Positions 41,011 through 48,313 of a DNA stretch of 64,000 nt are shown in pieces; position 1 is the first letter of the stretch, and each line of letters opens with the position of its first letter. The stretch covers positions 1,116,001-1,180,000 of the forward strand of contig NZ_JACCFP010000001.1 in NCBI RefSeq assembly GCF_013410655.1. The letters are read 5' to 3'. A model generated the notes under the pieces. That model did not search any database, had not been told where the DNA came from, and saw nothing but the letters and a program-made list of their open reading frames with translations. This DNA is from Nocardioides thalensis. Its GTDB lineage: Bacteria > Actinomycetota > Actinomycetes > Propionibacteriales > Nocardioidaceae. Both the position numbers and the translations under genes were made by a program.

Positions 41011-41086
41011 TGGCGCCCCCGGCAGGAGTCGAACCCGCAACCAGCTGGGTAGAAACCAGATGCTCTATCCATTGAGCTACGGAGGC
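41011..41086 (-). tRNA. tRNA-Arg (anticodon UCU)
   Basis: Cloverleaf with acceptor GCCTCCG/CGGGGGC (one G-U pair), D arm GCTCAATGGATAGAGC, anticodon stem TCTGG/CCAGC with a T27-C43 mismatch, loop TTTCTAC (UCU, reads AGA), T arm GCGGG TTCGACT CCTGC, discriminator G73. CCA is encoded at 41013-41011. Confidence 0.95.
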
Positions 41087-41131
41087 AGGCGTTCATTATC
41101 GCATCGGCCGGCGGACCGCCTGGTGTCGATG

Positions 41132-41142
41132 TACGGTCCAGC
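41132..41142 (+). promoter_or_regulatory. Candidate leaderless -10 element of the small exported protein gene
   Basis: TACGGT ends 5 bases before ATG 41143. Confidence 0.35.
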
Positions 41143-41676
41143 ATGCTCACCCGCCGTCGCCTCGCGGCCTTCGTCGTACTCCTCCTCGTTGGTTCAGGCG
41201 TGCTCGTGGGCTCTGCCGCGATCGGCGTCGCAACGAAGGAGCGCAACCCGGCCACCGTGCAGCGCGTGGCCCAGTTCTATCCGGTGGGCCCGAGCGCCGA
41301 GTACCACGGTGACTCCGGGTCGCTGGGCGGTCCCGATCCGCTGGTCTGGCGGTCGCCAGGAGAGGGTGATCGGGCCGCCGTGATCGAGGTGTCGTTCCAG
41401 TACCGGACCAAGGGTGAGGGGCCGTTCGTGGTCTCCGCCGGCATCGGCTACGAGGACGGCACCGAGAACGGCTACGACGCGGTCGTGCGCCCCGGTGAGC
41501 TGAGGCTGGCGCCCGCGCCCGACGGTGCCTCGGCGACGGTCCGCTTCTTCGCGCCCTCGGTTGCCGGCGATCGGACGCACGAGACCCATGTCGGTGTCAA
41601 CTCGGTCTTCCCGGGCCGCGGCACGAATCTCGTGGCCACGCGCAAGATGCTGGTCACCATCGAACTGACCCCGTAG
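41143..41676 (+). CDS. Small exported or membrane-anchored protein of unknown function
   Basis: A 177-aa protein. Residues 1-5 are basic and 8-30 hydrophobic (FVVLLLVGSGVLVGSAAIGVA), which could be a signal peptide or an uncleaved anchor. The remaining 145 residues are polar with strand-like spacing (VIEVSFQYRT, PFVVSAGIGYEDG, LVATRKMLVTIELTP), suggesting an all-beta extracytoplasmic domain. No homologous family is recognised. It is flanked by tRNA-Arg on one side and the AbiEi-like/DUF559 gene on the other and appears monocistronic. Confidence 0.7.
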   Translation: MLTRRRLAAFVVLLLVGSGVLVGSAAIGVATKERNPATVQRVAQFYPVGPSAEYHGDSGSLGGPDPLVWRSPGEGDRAAVIEVSFQYRTKGEGPFVVSAGIGYEDGTENGYDAVVRPGELRLAPAPDGASATVRFFAPSVAGDRTHETHVGVNSVFPGRGTNLVATRKMLVTIELTP

Positions 41677-41728
41677 GGCGCGCCTGGCCTGGCCCCGCGG
41701 GGGCGCACCTGTGGATAGCGGTCACGCG

Positions 41729-41749
41729 TCGTGAGTGAAGCGCTCACGA
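41729..41749. promoter_or_regulatory. Inverted repeat before the AbiEi-like gene
   Basis: TCGTGAG and CTCACGA, 7-bp arms with a 7-base spacer, ending 7 bases before ATG 41757. This is a plausible autoregulatory operator for the winged-helix protein that follows. Confidence 0.45.
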
Positions 41750-41756
41750 TGAGGGC

Positions 41757-42677
41757 ATGGATCCGCAGATCTCGGAGTTGGCACGGGTGCAGGCCGGCTT
41801 GGTGGCGCGCCGCCAGCTCACGGCGCTCGGGTTCGATTGGGACCGGGTTGCTCGGCAGGTCAGGGCGGAGCGCTGGGCCGAGCGGACGCCTCGAGTGGTC
41901 TCGACGTTCACAGGGGAGCTCAACCGCGTGCAGCGTGCCTGGCTCGGCGTGCTCCATGCGGGTCCCCGAAGCGTGCTGGGCGGGCTGACGGCGGGTGAGC
42001 GTCACGGGCTGAAGGGTTGGCAGCGCGACGAGGTCACGGTGCTCGTCGACGACGAGCTCAGTTTCGAGCCCGTGCCCGGCGTCAGGTTCTTCCGGTCACG
42101 ACGACCGTTCGAGATCCTTCGAGATGCCAAGCCCGGCATCCCGTCGGCCAGCCTCGAGCATGCACTGCTCCTGTGGGCGGGATACGACGCGACGATGCGC
42201 GCCGGGTACGGCGTGATCGCGGCCGCCGTACAGCAACGACTGTCGACCGCCGCCCGCTTCCTCGCCGCCGCTGACCAGCTGAAGCCGCTCAGGCGGAGCA
42301 GGGACTTCCGTCGACTCCTCGCCGACATCGATGGCGGTGTCCACTCGGGCGCTGAGCGCGATGTGGCCTGGATGTGCCGCGAGTACGAGCTCCCGCCGCC
42401 CGTTCGGCAGGTCTCCCGGGTCGATACCGACGGCCGCCGTCGGTGGACCGACTGCGAGTGGACACTGGCGGACGGCTCGACCCTGGTGTTGGAGGTCGAT
42501 GGCTCGTTCCACATGGAGGTGCTCCAGTGGACGGCCGACCTCCGCCGTGATCGCCGGCTCACCCGGCCCGATCGCACCGTTGTGCGGTGCTCCGCCTACG
42601 AGCTGCGCCACGAGCCCGGCGAGGTCGCGCGTGACCTCATCGCTCTCGGTATCCGTCAGGACGGTCTCGCGGCCTGA
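41757..42677 (+). CDS. AbiEi antitoxin-like/DUF559 domain protein
   Basis: A 306-aa protein of a family widespread and often single-copy-per-locus in actinobacteria. Residues 1-50 resemble the AbiEi-type winged helix (ARVQAGLVARRQLTALGFD), the middle section the AbiEi C-terminal region, and residues 200-300 a restriction-endonuclease-like DUF559/Vsr fold: TDCEWTLADGSTLVLEVDGSFH (core acidic residues) and RRDRRLTRPDRTVVRCSAYEL. No AbiEii toxin gene is adjacent, so a complete type IV toxin-antitoxin pair is not supported. Function is unknown; a role in mobile-element or restriction biology is inference. Confidence 0.75.
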   Translation: MDPQISELARVQAGLVARRQLTALGFDWDRVARQVRAERWAERTPRVVSTFTGELNRVQRAWLGVLHAGPRSVLGGLTAGERHGLKGWQRDEVTVLVDDELSFEPVPGVRFFRSRRPFEILRDAKPGIPSASLEHALLLWAGYDATMRAGYGVIAAAVQQRLSTAARFLAAADQLKPLRRSRDFRRLLADIDGGVHSGAERDVAWMCREYELPPPVRQVSRVDTDGRRRWTDCEWTLADGSTLVLEVDGSFHMEVLQWTADLRRDRRLTRPDRTVVRCSAYELRHEPGEVARDLIALGIRQDGLAA

Positions 42678-42687
42678 GCGACGTCGG

Positions 42688-42837
42688 GTCGTGTGCCCCA
42701 GGACTCGCCTGGGCGGGGTGTCGAGCACACGAGTCTCTGCCGGTGGCCCGGATCGGGGGCCTCAGGCACACGACCGAGCCTTGAACGCGGTCTCGGGCAC
42801 ACGACTCCATCGCCGGCGCGGTCTCGGGCACACGACT
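42688..42837. repeat. Intergenic array of CACACGAC repeats, partly phased at 31 bp
   Basis: Five copies of the core GGGCACACGAC: an inverted copy at 42688-42698, a degenerate copy at 42725-42733, and direct copies at 42765-42774, 42795-42805 and 42826-42836. The last three are exactly 31 bp apart, about three helical turns, and the last two sit in identical 20-mers (42787-42806, 42818-42837). The array fills the 204-bp gap upstream of the F420-type oxidoreductase gene. Confidence 0.8.
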
Positions 42838-42869
42838 GCCAATCCCTGCCAAACTGGAACACGTTCTAC

Positions 42870-42881
42870 TAGCCTCCTCGC
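42870..42881 (+). promoter_or_regulatory. Candidate leaderless -10 element of the F420-type oxidoreductase gene
   Basis: TAGCCT ends 6 bases before ATG 42882 and about 33 bp after the last repeat of the array. Confidence 0.4.
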
Positions 42882-43967
42882 ATGCAACCCCTCCCCGAGA
42901 TCGGCTGCTACGGCCTCGCCGGCCACACCAGCTCACCGCGTGAGCTCCTCGACGAGGTGCGGCGGGCCGAGGACCTGGGCATCGGCTCGGTGTTCCTCTC
43001 CGAGCGGTTCAACGTCAAGGACGCCGCCGTCCTCGCGGGCGCCGCGGGGGCGGCGACCGAACGGCTCGGGATCGCTACGGCCGCCACCAACCACAACACG
43101 CGTCATCCGCTGGTCACCGCGACGATGGCGGCCTCGCTGCACCGGCTGACCGGCGGCCGCTACGCGCTCGGCCTCGGCCGCGGGTTCGACCTGCTCTTCG
43201 ACGTGATGGGCGTGCCGCGGGTGACCGGTGCGCAGATGGCCGACGCGATCTCGATCTACCGACGATTGTGGGCCGGAGAGGCGTTCGCCCACTCGGGCCC
43301 GGCGGGCGACTATCCCTACCTGTCCCAGGACGCGGGCTTCGACGAGAAGATCCCCGTGCTGATGATGGCGATCGGCGACCGCAGCCTCGACCTGGCGGGC
43401 CGGGTGGCCGACGGCGTTGTGCTCCACACGTTCCTCACCGACGAGACCCTCGCCCGCGCGGTCGGCCGAATCCGGAGCGCCGCCGAGACGGCGGGCCGCG
43501 ACCCGGCCTCCGTCCGCGTCTGGTCGGTCCTCGCGACGGTCGAGGAGTCGGTCCCCGAGGAGCAGCGGCTCCGCAAGCTGGTGGGCCGGCTGGCGACGTA
43601 CCTCCAGGGGTACGGCGAGGTGCTCGTGCGCGCCAACGGCTGGGACCCCGCGGTCCTCCAGGCGTTCCGCGACCACCCGCTGGTGCAGGGCTATCCCGGC
43701 GCGTTCGACGCCATCGGCACCACCGAGGAGCTTGGCCGACTCCGCGACGAGGTGTTCCCCGAGGAGTGGCTCGCCGCCGCCGCGACGGGCTCCGCCGAGC
43801 GGTGCGCGCGCCGCGTGCAGGACCAGTACGACGCCGGCGCCGACTCCGTGGTGCTCCACGGCGCGACTCCGGCCGAGCTCGCGCCCGTGGTCGACGCCTG
43901 GCGCGGCCTCCGCGACCCGCAGGCGTTCGCCGGACTGCCGACGAATCCCGGCTGGGCGGGGCGCTAG
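42882..43967 (+). CDS. LLM-class F420-dependent oxidoreductase (TIGR03857 type)
   Basis: A 361-aa luciferase-like TIM-barrel oxidoreductase that would use coenzyme F420. Signature regions are LGIGSVFLSERFNVKDAAVLAG, TAATNHNTRHPLVTATMAAS, RYALGLGRGFDLLFDVMGVPR and AIGDRSLDLAGRVADGVVLHTF. Members of TIGR03857 occur in F420-making actinobacteria such as mycobacteria and Nocardioides; substrates are unknown. The gene sits downstream of a repeat array and its TAG shares a CTAG with the stop of the converging aminopeptidase. Confidence 0.9.
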   Translation: MQPLPEIGCYGLAGHTSSPRELLDEVRRAEDLGIGSVFLSERFNVKDAAVLAGAAGAATERLGIATAATNHNTRHPLVTATMAASLHRLTGGRYALGLGRGFDLLFDVMGVPRVTGAQMADAISIYRRLWAGEAFAHSGPAGDYPYLSQDAGFDEKIPVLMMAIGDRSLDLAGRVADGVVLHTFLTDETLARAVGRIRSAAETAGRDPASVRVWSVLATVEESVPEEQRLRKLVGRLATYLQGYGEVLVRANGWDPAVLQAFRDHPLVQGYPGAFDAIGTTEELGRLRDEVFPEEWLAAAATGSAERCARRVQDQYDAGADSVVLHGATPAELAPVVDAWRGLRDPQAFAGLPTNPGWAGR

Positions 43968-45394
43968 CCGCGCAGGCGGCCCATCCACTCCTCGACGTCG
44001 TCGGCCGACCGGGGGAGGGCTGCCGACAGGTTGCGGATCCCGTCAGCGGTGACCACCACGTCGTCCTCGATGCGGATGCCGATGCCGCGCAGCTCCTCCG
44101 GGACGAGCAGGTCGTCCTCCTGGAAGTACAGGCCCGGCTCGACGGTGAGCACCATCCCCTCGGCCAGGGTGCCCTCGCGGTAGGACTCCGGTGCGGCCCG
44201 GCCGCAGTCGTGCACGTCCATGCCGAGCATGTGGCTGGTGCCGTGGAGCGTCCACCGCGCGTAGACCTTGGAGTCGGGGGAGAGGGCCTCGTCGACCGGC
44301 ACCGGCAGCAGGCCGAGGTCGTCGAGGCCGTGCGCGAGCACCTCCATCGCGGCGTCGTGACCGGCGAGGAACGGCGCACCGGGCGCGAGCGCCGCCATGG
44401 CGGCGGTCTGCGCGTCGTAGACGAGCGTGTAGAGGTCGCGCTGCAGCTGGGTGAACGTGCCCGAGACGGGCAGCGTCCGGGTCACGTCGGCGGTGTAGAG
44501 GTTGTGGCCCTCGACGCCCATGTCGAGCAGCACCAGCTCGCCCGGGGTGATCGGCCCGGTGTTGTCGATCCAGTGCAGCGTCGTCGCGTGGGAGCCGCCG
44601 GCGACGATCGAGTCGTAGCCGAGGTCGTTGCCCATCGTCCGCGCCCGGCGGAAGAACGTGCCCTCGAGCCAGCGCTCGCCGTGCTCGAGCACCCGGTCCC
44701 ACTCCTGGACGGAGTCCTCGAAGCCGAGCGTGGTCGCGTCGCACGCCGCCTGGAGCTCGGCGAGCTCCCACTCGTCCTTGACCAGGCGCATCTCGGAGAC
44801 GACCCGGGCGAGCTCGGTGTCGCGGGTCTCGTCCTCGGGCAGCAGCCGGTCGACGGCCGCGGAGACGCCGCGGTGCACCCGGGTCTTGGTGCCGGCCCCG
44901 AGGACGCCCTCGAGCTCGTCGACGTGCCGCACGGTCAGGCCGAGGGAGGCGGAGAGCTCCTCGAGCGACGGACGACGCCCGGCCCACAGGGCGCCGTACT
45001 GACGGTCGCGGAAGAACTCGTCGCTGTCGCGGCCGGCGCGCGGGCGGGCGTAGAGGACCGCCTCGCCGTCGGGCTCGATCACCAGCGTCGCGTCGGTGGT
45101 CTGGTTGCCGGAGAAGTAGGTGTGGGCGGTGTCGGAGCGGAACCGGTAGTCGGTGTCGGCCGCGCGGACCTTGAACCCGCCGCCGGGCAGCACCAGCCGC
45201 TCGCCGGGGAACAGGGACGCCAGCCGGGCGCGTCGCTCGGCGGCCCACGGCGCGATCGCGTGGCGAGGGGTCTCCCGCGGCCGGTCGTCCCACCCGGTGC
45301 GCATGAAGGCCGTGTAGGCCTCCGGCGCCGCCGGATCGTGCACCTCGGTCTTGGGTACTGCCTGGCCGGTGGTCGTGTCGCCTGCGTCACTCAC
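43964..45394 (-). CDS. pepP: Aminopeptidase P-family (M24B) Xaa-Pro aminopeptidase
   Basis: A 476-aa metallopeptidase. The N-terminal half is the creatinase-like domain; the C-terminal pita-bread domain holds the metal ligands in LLDMGVEGHNLYTADVTRTLP (two Asp), GTSHMLGMDVHD (His), VLTVEPGLYFQ (Glu) and GIGIRIEDDVVVT (Glu). It removes N-terminal residues preceding proline. GTG 45394 follows TAGAGT by 6 bases. Divergent from the PrsW operon, with the two start codons 70 bp apart. The gene symbol is by family resemblance. Confidence 0.94.
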   Translation of the reverse strand: MSDAGDTTTGQAVPKTEVHDPAAPEAYTAFMRTGWDDRPRETPRHAIAPWAAERRARLASLFPGERLVLPGGGFKVRAADTDYRFRSDTAHTYFSGNQTTDATLVIEPDGEAVLYARPRAGRDSDEFFRDRQYGALWAGRRPSLEELSASLGLTVRHVDELEGVLGAGTKTRVHRGVSAAVDRLLPEDETRDTELARVVSEMRLVKDEWELAELQAACDATTLGFEDSVQEWDRVLEHGERWLEGTFFRRARTMGNDLGYDSIVAGGSHATTLHWIDNTGPITPGELVLLDMGVEGHNLYTADVTRTLPVSGTFTQLQRDLYTLVYDAQTAAMAALAPGAPFLAGHDAAMEVLAHGLDDLGLLPVPVDEALSPDSKVYARWTLHGTSHMLGMDVHDCGRAAPESYREGTLAEGMVLTVEPGLYFQEDDLLVPEELRGIGIRIEDDVVVTADGIRNLSAALPRSADDVEEWMGRLRG

Positions 45395-45406
45395 CCGCCC
45401 ACTCTA
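45395..45406 (-). promoter_or_regulatory. Candidate leaderless -10 element of the aminopeptidase gene
   Basis: On the minus strand TAGAGT ends 6 bases before GTG 45394. Confidence 0.45.
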
Positions 45407-45451
45407 ACTCCGCGCCCGAAGGGGGAAACGGGCCTCGAGCACTCACACCGA

Positions 45452-45464
45452 TAGGCTTTCGTCC
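45452..45464 (+). promoter_or_regulatory. Candidate leaderless -10 element of the PrsW/GTPase operon
   Basis: TAGGCT ends 7 bases before ATG 45465; the only visible promoter for the three-gene operon. Confidence 0.5.
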
Positions 45465-46586
45465 ATGCCACAGGTACGCCGCGACAGCGTCGCCTTCACG
45501 GTCGTGGTGACCGTGGCGGTGCTGATCGGTGCTGCCCTGATGCTGGGGCTCCTCGCCCTCGCCGGCGCCCCGGGCACGGTGCTGCTCGCGACCGCCTTCG
45601 CGGCCGTGCCGGTCGGCCCGCTGGTCGCGACCTACCTCTGGCTCGACCGCTACGAGCCGGAGCCGAAGTCGATGCTCGTCGCCGGCCTGCTCTGGGGCGC
45701 GTTCGTGGCCACCGCGGCCGCGATCCTGGTCTCGGGCGTCGGCGGCCTGGTCGTCGGCGTCACCGAGGAGCAGTCCCTCGCCGTCGTCGCGCCCGTGACC
45801 GAGGAGGCGACCAAGGGCCTCTTCCTGGTGCTCCTGCTCTGGTGGCGGCGGGCCGAGCTCGACGGGATCCTCGACGGCCTCGTCTACGCCGGCATGGTCG
45901 GCATCGGCTTCGCGTTCACCGAGAACATCCTCTACCTCGCCGCCGCCTACGACGGCACCGACGGCATCGGGCCCGGCGGCATCGAGGGAGTCACCGGCAC
46001 CTTCGTGCTCCGCTGCCTCATCAGCCCGTTCGCCCACCCGCTGTTCACCGCCTTCACGGGCATCGGCATCGGGATCGCGGTCGGCTCGCGCAGCGGCGCC
46101 GTTCGCGTCCTGGCCCCGCTCGGCGGCTACGCGTGCGCCGTCGTCGCCCACGGCATCTGGAACGGGTCGACGCTCGTCGGCACCGATGCGTTCTTCCTCG
46201 TCTACGGCGTGCTGATGCTCCCGGTCTTCGTCGGCCTGATCGTGCTCGCGGTCTGGTCCCGCTCCTTCGAACGGCGGATGCTGACCGCGGCACTCCAGGA
46301 CGCCGCGCGCCGCGAGCTGATCCCCGCGACCGACATCGGCTGGGTCGTCGATCTCGGCGCCCGCCGGCTCGCCCGCCGCCACGCGCGCGAGCGCGGCGGC
46401 CCCGACGCCGAGCGGGCGATGGTCGACTTCCAGCAGGCGGCCGTCGAGCTCGGCTTCCTGCACCACCGCATGCTCCGCGGCACGCCGCCGCGAGACTGGC
46501 AGGCCCGCGGCCAGGAGCTCGTGGCGCGCATCCAGGTGGCCCGACCGTGGTTCGCCTTTCCCGGACAGGTGGTTCCCCAACGATGA
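45465..46586 (+). CDS. PrsW-family intramembrane metalloprotease
   Basis: A 373-aa protein with about eight helices. The PrsW active-site motifs are PVTEEATKGLFL (paired Glu), GFAFTENILYL, SPFAHPLFTAFTG and VAHGIWNGS with the zinc-binding histidines. In Bacillus subtilis PrsW performs site-1 cleavage of an anti-sigma factor, so this protein may cut a membrane regulator. The last 110 residues are a charged cytoplasmic tail. Its stop overlaps the first GTPase gene (ATGA), a link between an intramembrane protease and membrane GTPases that is worth noting. Confidence 0.92.
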   Translation: MPQVRRDSVAFTVVVTVAVLIGAALMLGLLALAGAPGTVLLATAFAAVPVGPLVATYLWLDRYEPEPKSMLVAGLLWGAFVATAAAILVSGVGGLVVGVTEEQSLAVVAPVTEEATKGLFLVLLLWWRRAELDGILDGLVYAGMVGIGFAFTENILYLAAAYDGTDGIGPGGIEGVTGTFVLRCLISPFAHPLFTAFTGIGIGIAVGSRSGAVRVLAPLGGYACAVVAHGIWNGSTLVGTDAFFLVYGVLMLPVFVGLIVLAVWSRSFERRMLTAALQDAARRELIPATDIGWVVDLGARRLARRHARERGGPDAERAMVDFQQAAVELGFLHHRMLRGTPPRDWQARGQELVARIQVARPWFAFPGQVVPQR

Positions 46587-48313
46587 GCAAGCACGCACGG
46601 GACCCGCTGCTCGACGGCAAGATGCTGACCGAGACGGTGCGGCTGCGCGGTGCCCTCCAGGCGGCGCCGCTCCCGCTCGACCTGCCCGGCGCCGTACCCC
46701 TGCGCGAGACCCGCAAGGCGATCATCGACCAGCTCGAGGACTACGTGATCCCGCGGCTGATGTCGCTGGAGGCGCCGCTGCTGACTGTCGTCGGCGGCTC
46801 TACCGGCGCGGGCAAGTCGACGCTCGTCAACTCGCTCGTCGGCCACCGGGTGACGACGCCGGGCGTGCTGCGCCCGACCACGCGGTCTCCCGTCCTGGTC
46901 CACCACCCCGACGACGCTCAGTGGTTCGGGCCCGACCGCCTGCTGCCCGAGCTCAAGCGGGTGCACCACGTCACCAACGACCCCGACTCGATCCAGCTCG
47001 TCGCGACCGACGCGATCCCGCCCGGGCTCGCGATCCTCGACGCTCCTGACGTCGACTCGGTCGAGGAGCGCAACCGGATCCTCGCCGGCCAGCTGCTCGC
47101 CGCTGCCGACCTCTGGCTGTTCGTCACGTCCGCCGCGCGCTACTCCGACCAGGTGCCCTGGGAGTACCTCAAGCAGGCCGCCGACCGCTCGACGGCCGTG
47201 GCGATGGTGCTCGACCGCACCCCGGCCGACTCGGTGCCGACCGTCTCGACGCACCTCGCCCGGATGATGGCGGCCCGCGGCCTCAAGGACTCGCCGCTCT
47301 TCGGCGTCGCCGAGGGTCCGGTCGACGACCAGGGCCTGCTGCCGAGCGGTCACGTCGCCGAGATCCGCAGCTGGCTCGAGGCCCTCGCCGACGACGCGTC
47401 CGCGCGGCACGCGATCGTCAGCCAGACCGTCGAGGGGGCGATCCGCACGATCACGCGGCGCGTCTACCCGATCGCCGACGCGGCGGCCGAGCAGGTCGAC
47501 GCCGTCGCCCAGCTGCTCGCCCTCGCCGACAAGGAGTACGACGGCGCGGTCCACGAGGTCGTCATGTCCGCCCAGGACGGCACCCTGCTGCGCGGCGACC
47601 TGCTGGTGCGGTGGCGCGAGTTCGTCGGCAGCGGCGAGCTGCTCCGCTCCCTGGAGGCCAAGGTCGGCTTCGTCCGCGAGCGGCTCGTCAACGCGATCAA
47701 GGGCAAGCCCCAGCAGGCCGAGCGGGTCGGCGCGGCGATCGAGACCACGCTCGAGACGTTCGTCGTCGAGCGTGCCGAGCGCGTCGCCGACGCGGCCGCG
47801 ATGGCCTGGGCCACCACCGACTACGGCGCCAAGCTGGTCGCACCCGGAGGACCGTGTGCCGAGCTGACCCGCGCCTCGCGGGACCTGCGGCGCCGTACCT
47901 CCCTGGAGGTGCACGGCTGGCTCGACGAGGTGCAGGAGATCGTCAAGCGCGAGACCGCCGAGGTGCGCAACACCGCCCGGTTCCTGGCGTTCGGCGTCCG
48001 CGGCCTGGCCGTCACCCTCGCCGTGGTCACGCTGGCCGGGGAGGACACGACCGACGAGTCGGCGCTGCTCGGTCGCAAGGTGCTCGCCACGGTCGTCGAC
48101 GATGCGGCCGCGAGCCGGATGACCGAGGCGGCGCGCGCCGGTCTGCTGCGGCGGCTCGAGACTTTGCTCGCGGGTGAGCGCAGTCGCTACCTTGCCCCTG
48201 CCGACCAGTGGCAGCTGACGCCCGAGGCGGGCGACGCGCTGCGCCAGGCTGCGCGCCGGGTCGACGACCTCCGGTTCGCCGCGGCAAAGCGAGATGGTGG
48301 AGGACACTTGTGA
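46583..48313 (+). CDS. Dynamin-like or membrane-associated GTPase, first of a pair
   Basis: A 576-aa P-loop GTPase. G1 is GGSTGAGKST (residues 71-80), the threonine-rich switch region near GVLRPTTRSPVL follows, and G3 is LDAPDVDS. The next hundred residues carry the G domain, followed by long helical segments and a single hydrophobic stretch near residues 465-485 (FGVRGLAVTLAVVTLAG). This layout of G domain, helical stalk and membrane segment resembles bacterial dynamin-like proteins, which usually act in pairs. It is overlapped by PrsW upstream (ATGA) and by the second GTPase downstream (GTGA). Confidence 0.85.
   Translation: MSKHARDPLLDGKMLTETVRLRGALQAAPLPLDLPGAVPLRETRKAIIDQLEDYVIPRLMSLEAPLLTVVGGSTGAGKSTLVNSLVGHRVTTPGVLRPTTRSPVLVHHPDDAQWFGPDRLLPELKRVHHVTNDPDSIQLVATDAIPPGLAILDAPDVDSVEERNRILAGQLLAAADLWLFVTSAARYSDQVPWEYLKQAADRSTAVAMVLDRTPADSVPTVSTHLARMMAARGLKDSPLFGVAEGPVDDQGLLPSGHVAEIRSWLEALADDASARHAIVSQTVEGAIRTITRRVYPIADAAAEQVDAVAQLLALADKEYDGAVHEVVMSAQDGTLLRGDLLVRWREFVGSGELLRSLEAKVGFVRERLVNAIKGKPQQAERVGAAIETTLETFVVERAERVADAAAMAWATTDYGAKLVAPGGPCAELTRASRDLRRRTSLEVHGWLDEVQEIVKRETAEVRNTARFLAFGVRGLAVTLAVVTLAGEDTTDESALLGRKVLATVVDDAAASRMTEAARAGLLRRLETLLAGERSRYLAPADQWQLTPEAGDALRQAARRVDDLRFAAAKRDGGGHL

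Noticed and set aside
41757..42677. A complete type IV toxin-antitoxin pair
   Set aside because: No AbiEii nucleotidyltransferase-like toxin gene lies on either side.
42688..42837. The repeat cluster as a CRISPR array
   Set aside because: Core repeats are 8-20 bp with 11-base spacers, one copy is inverted, and no cas genes are present.
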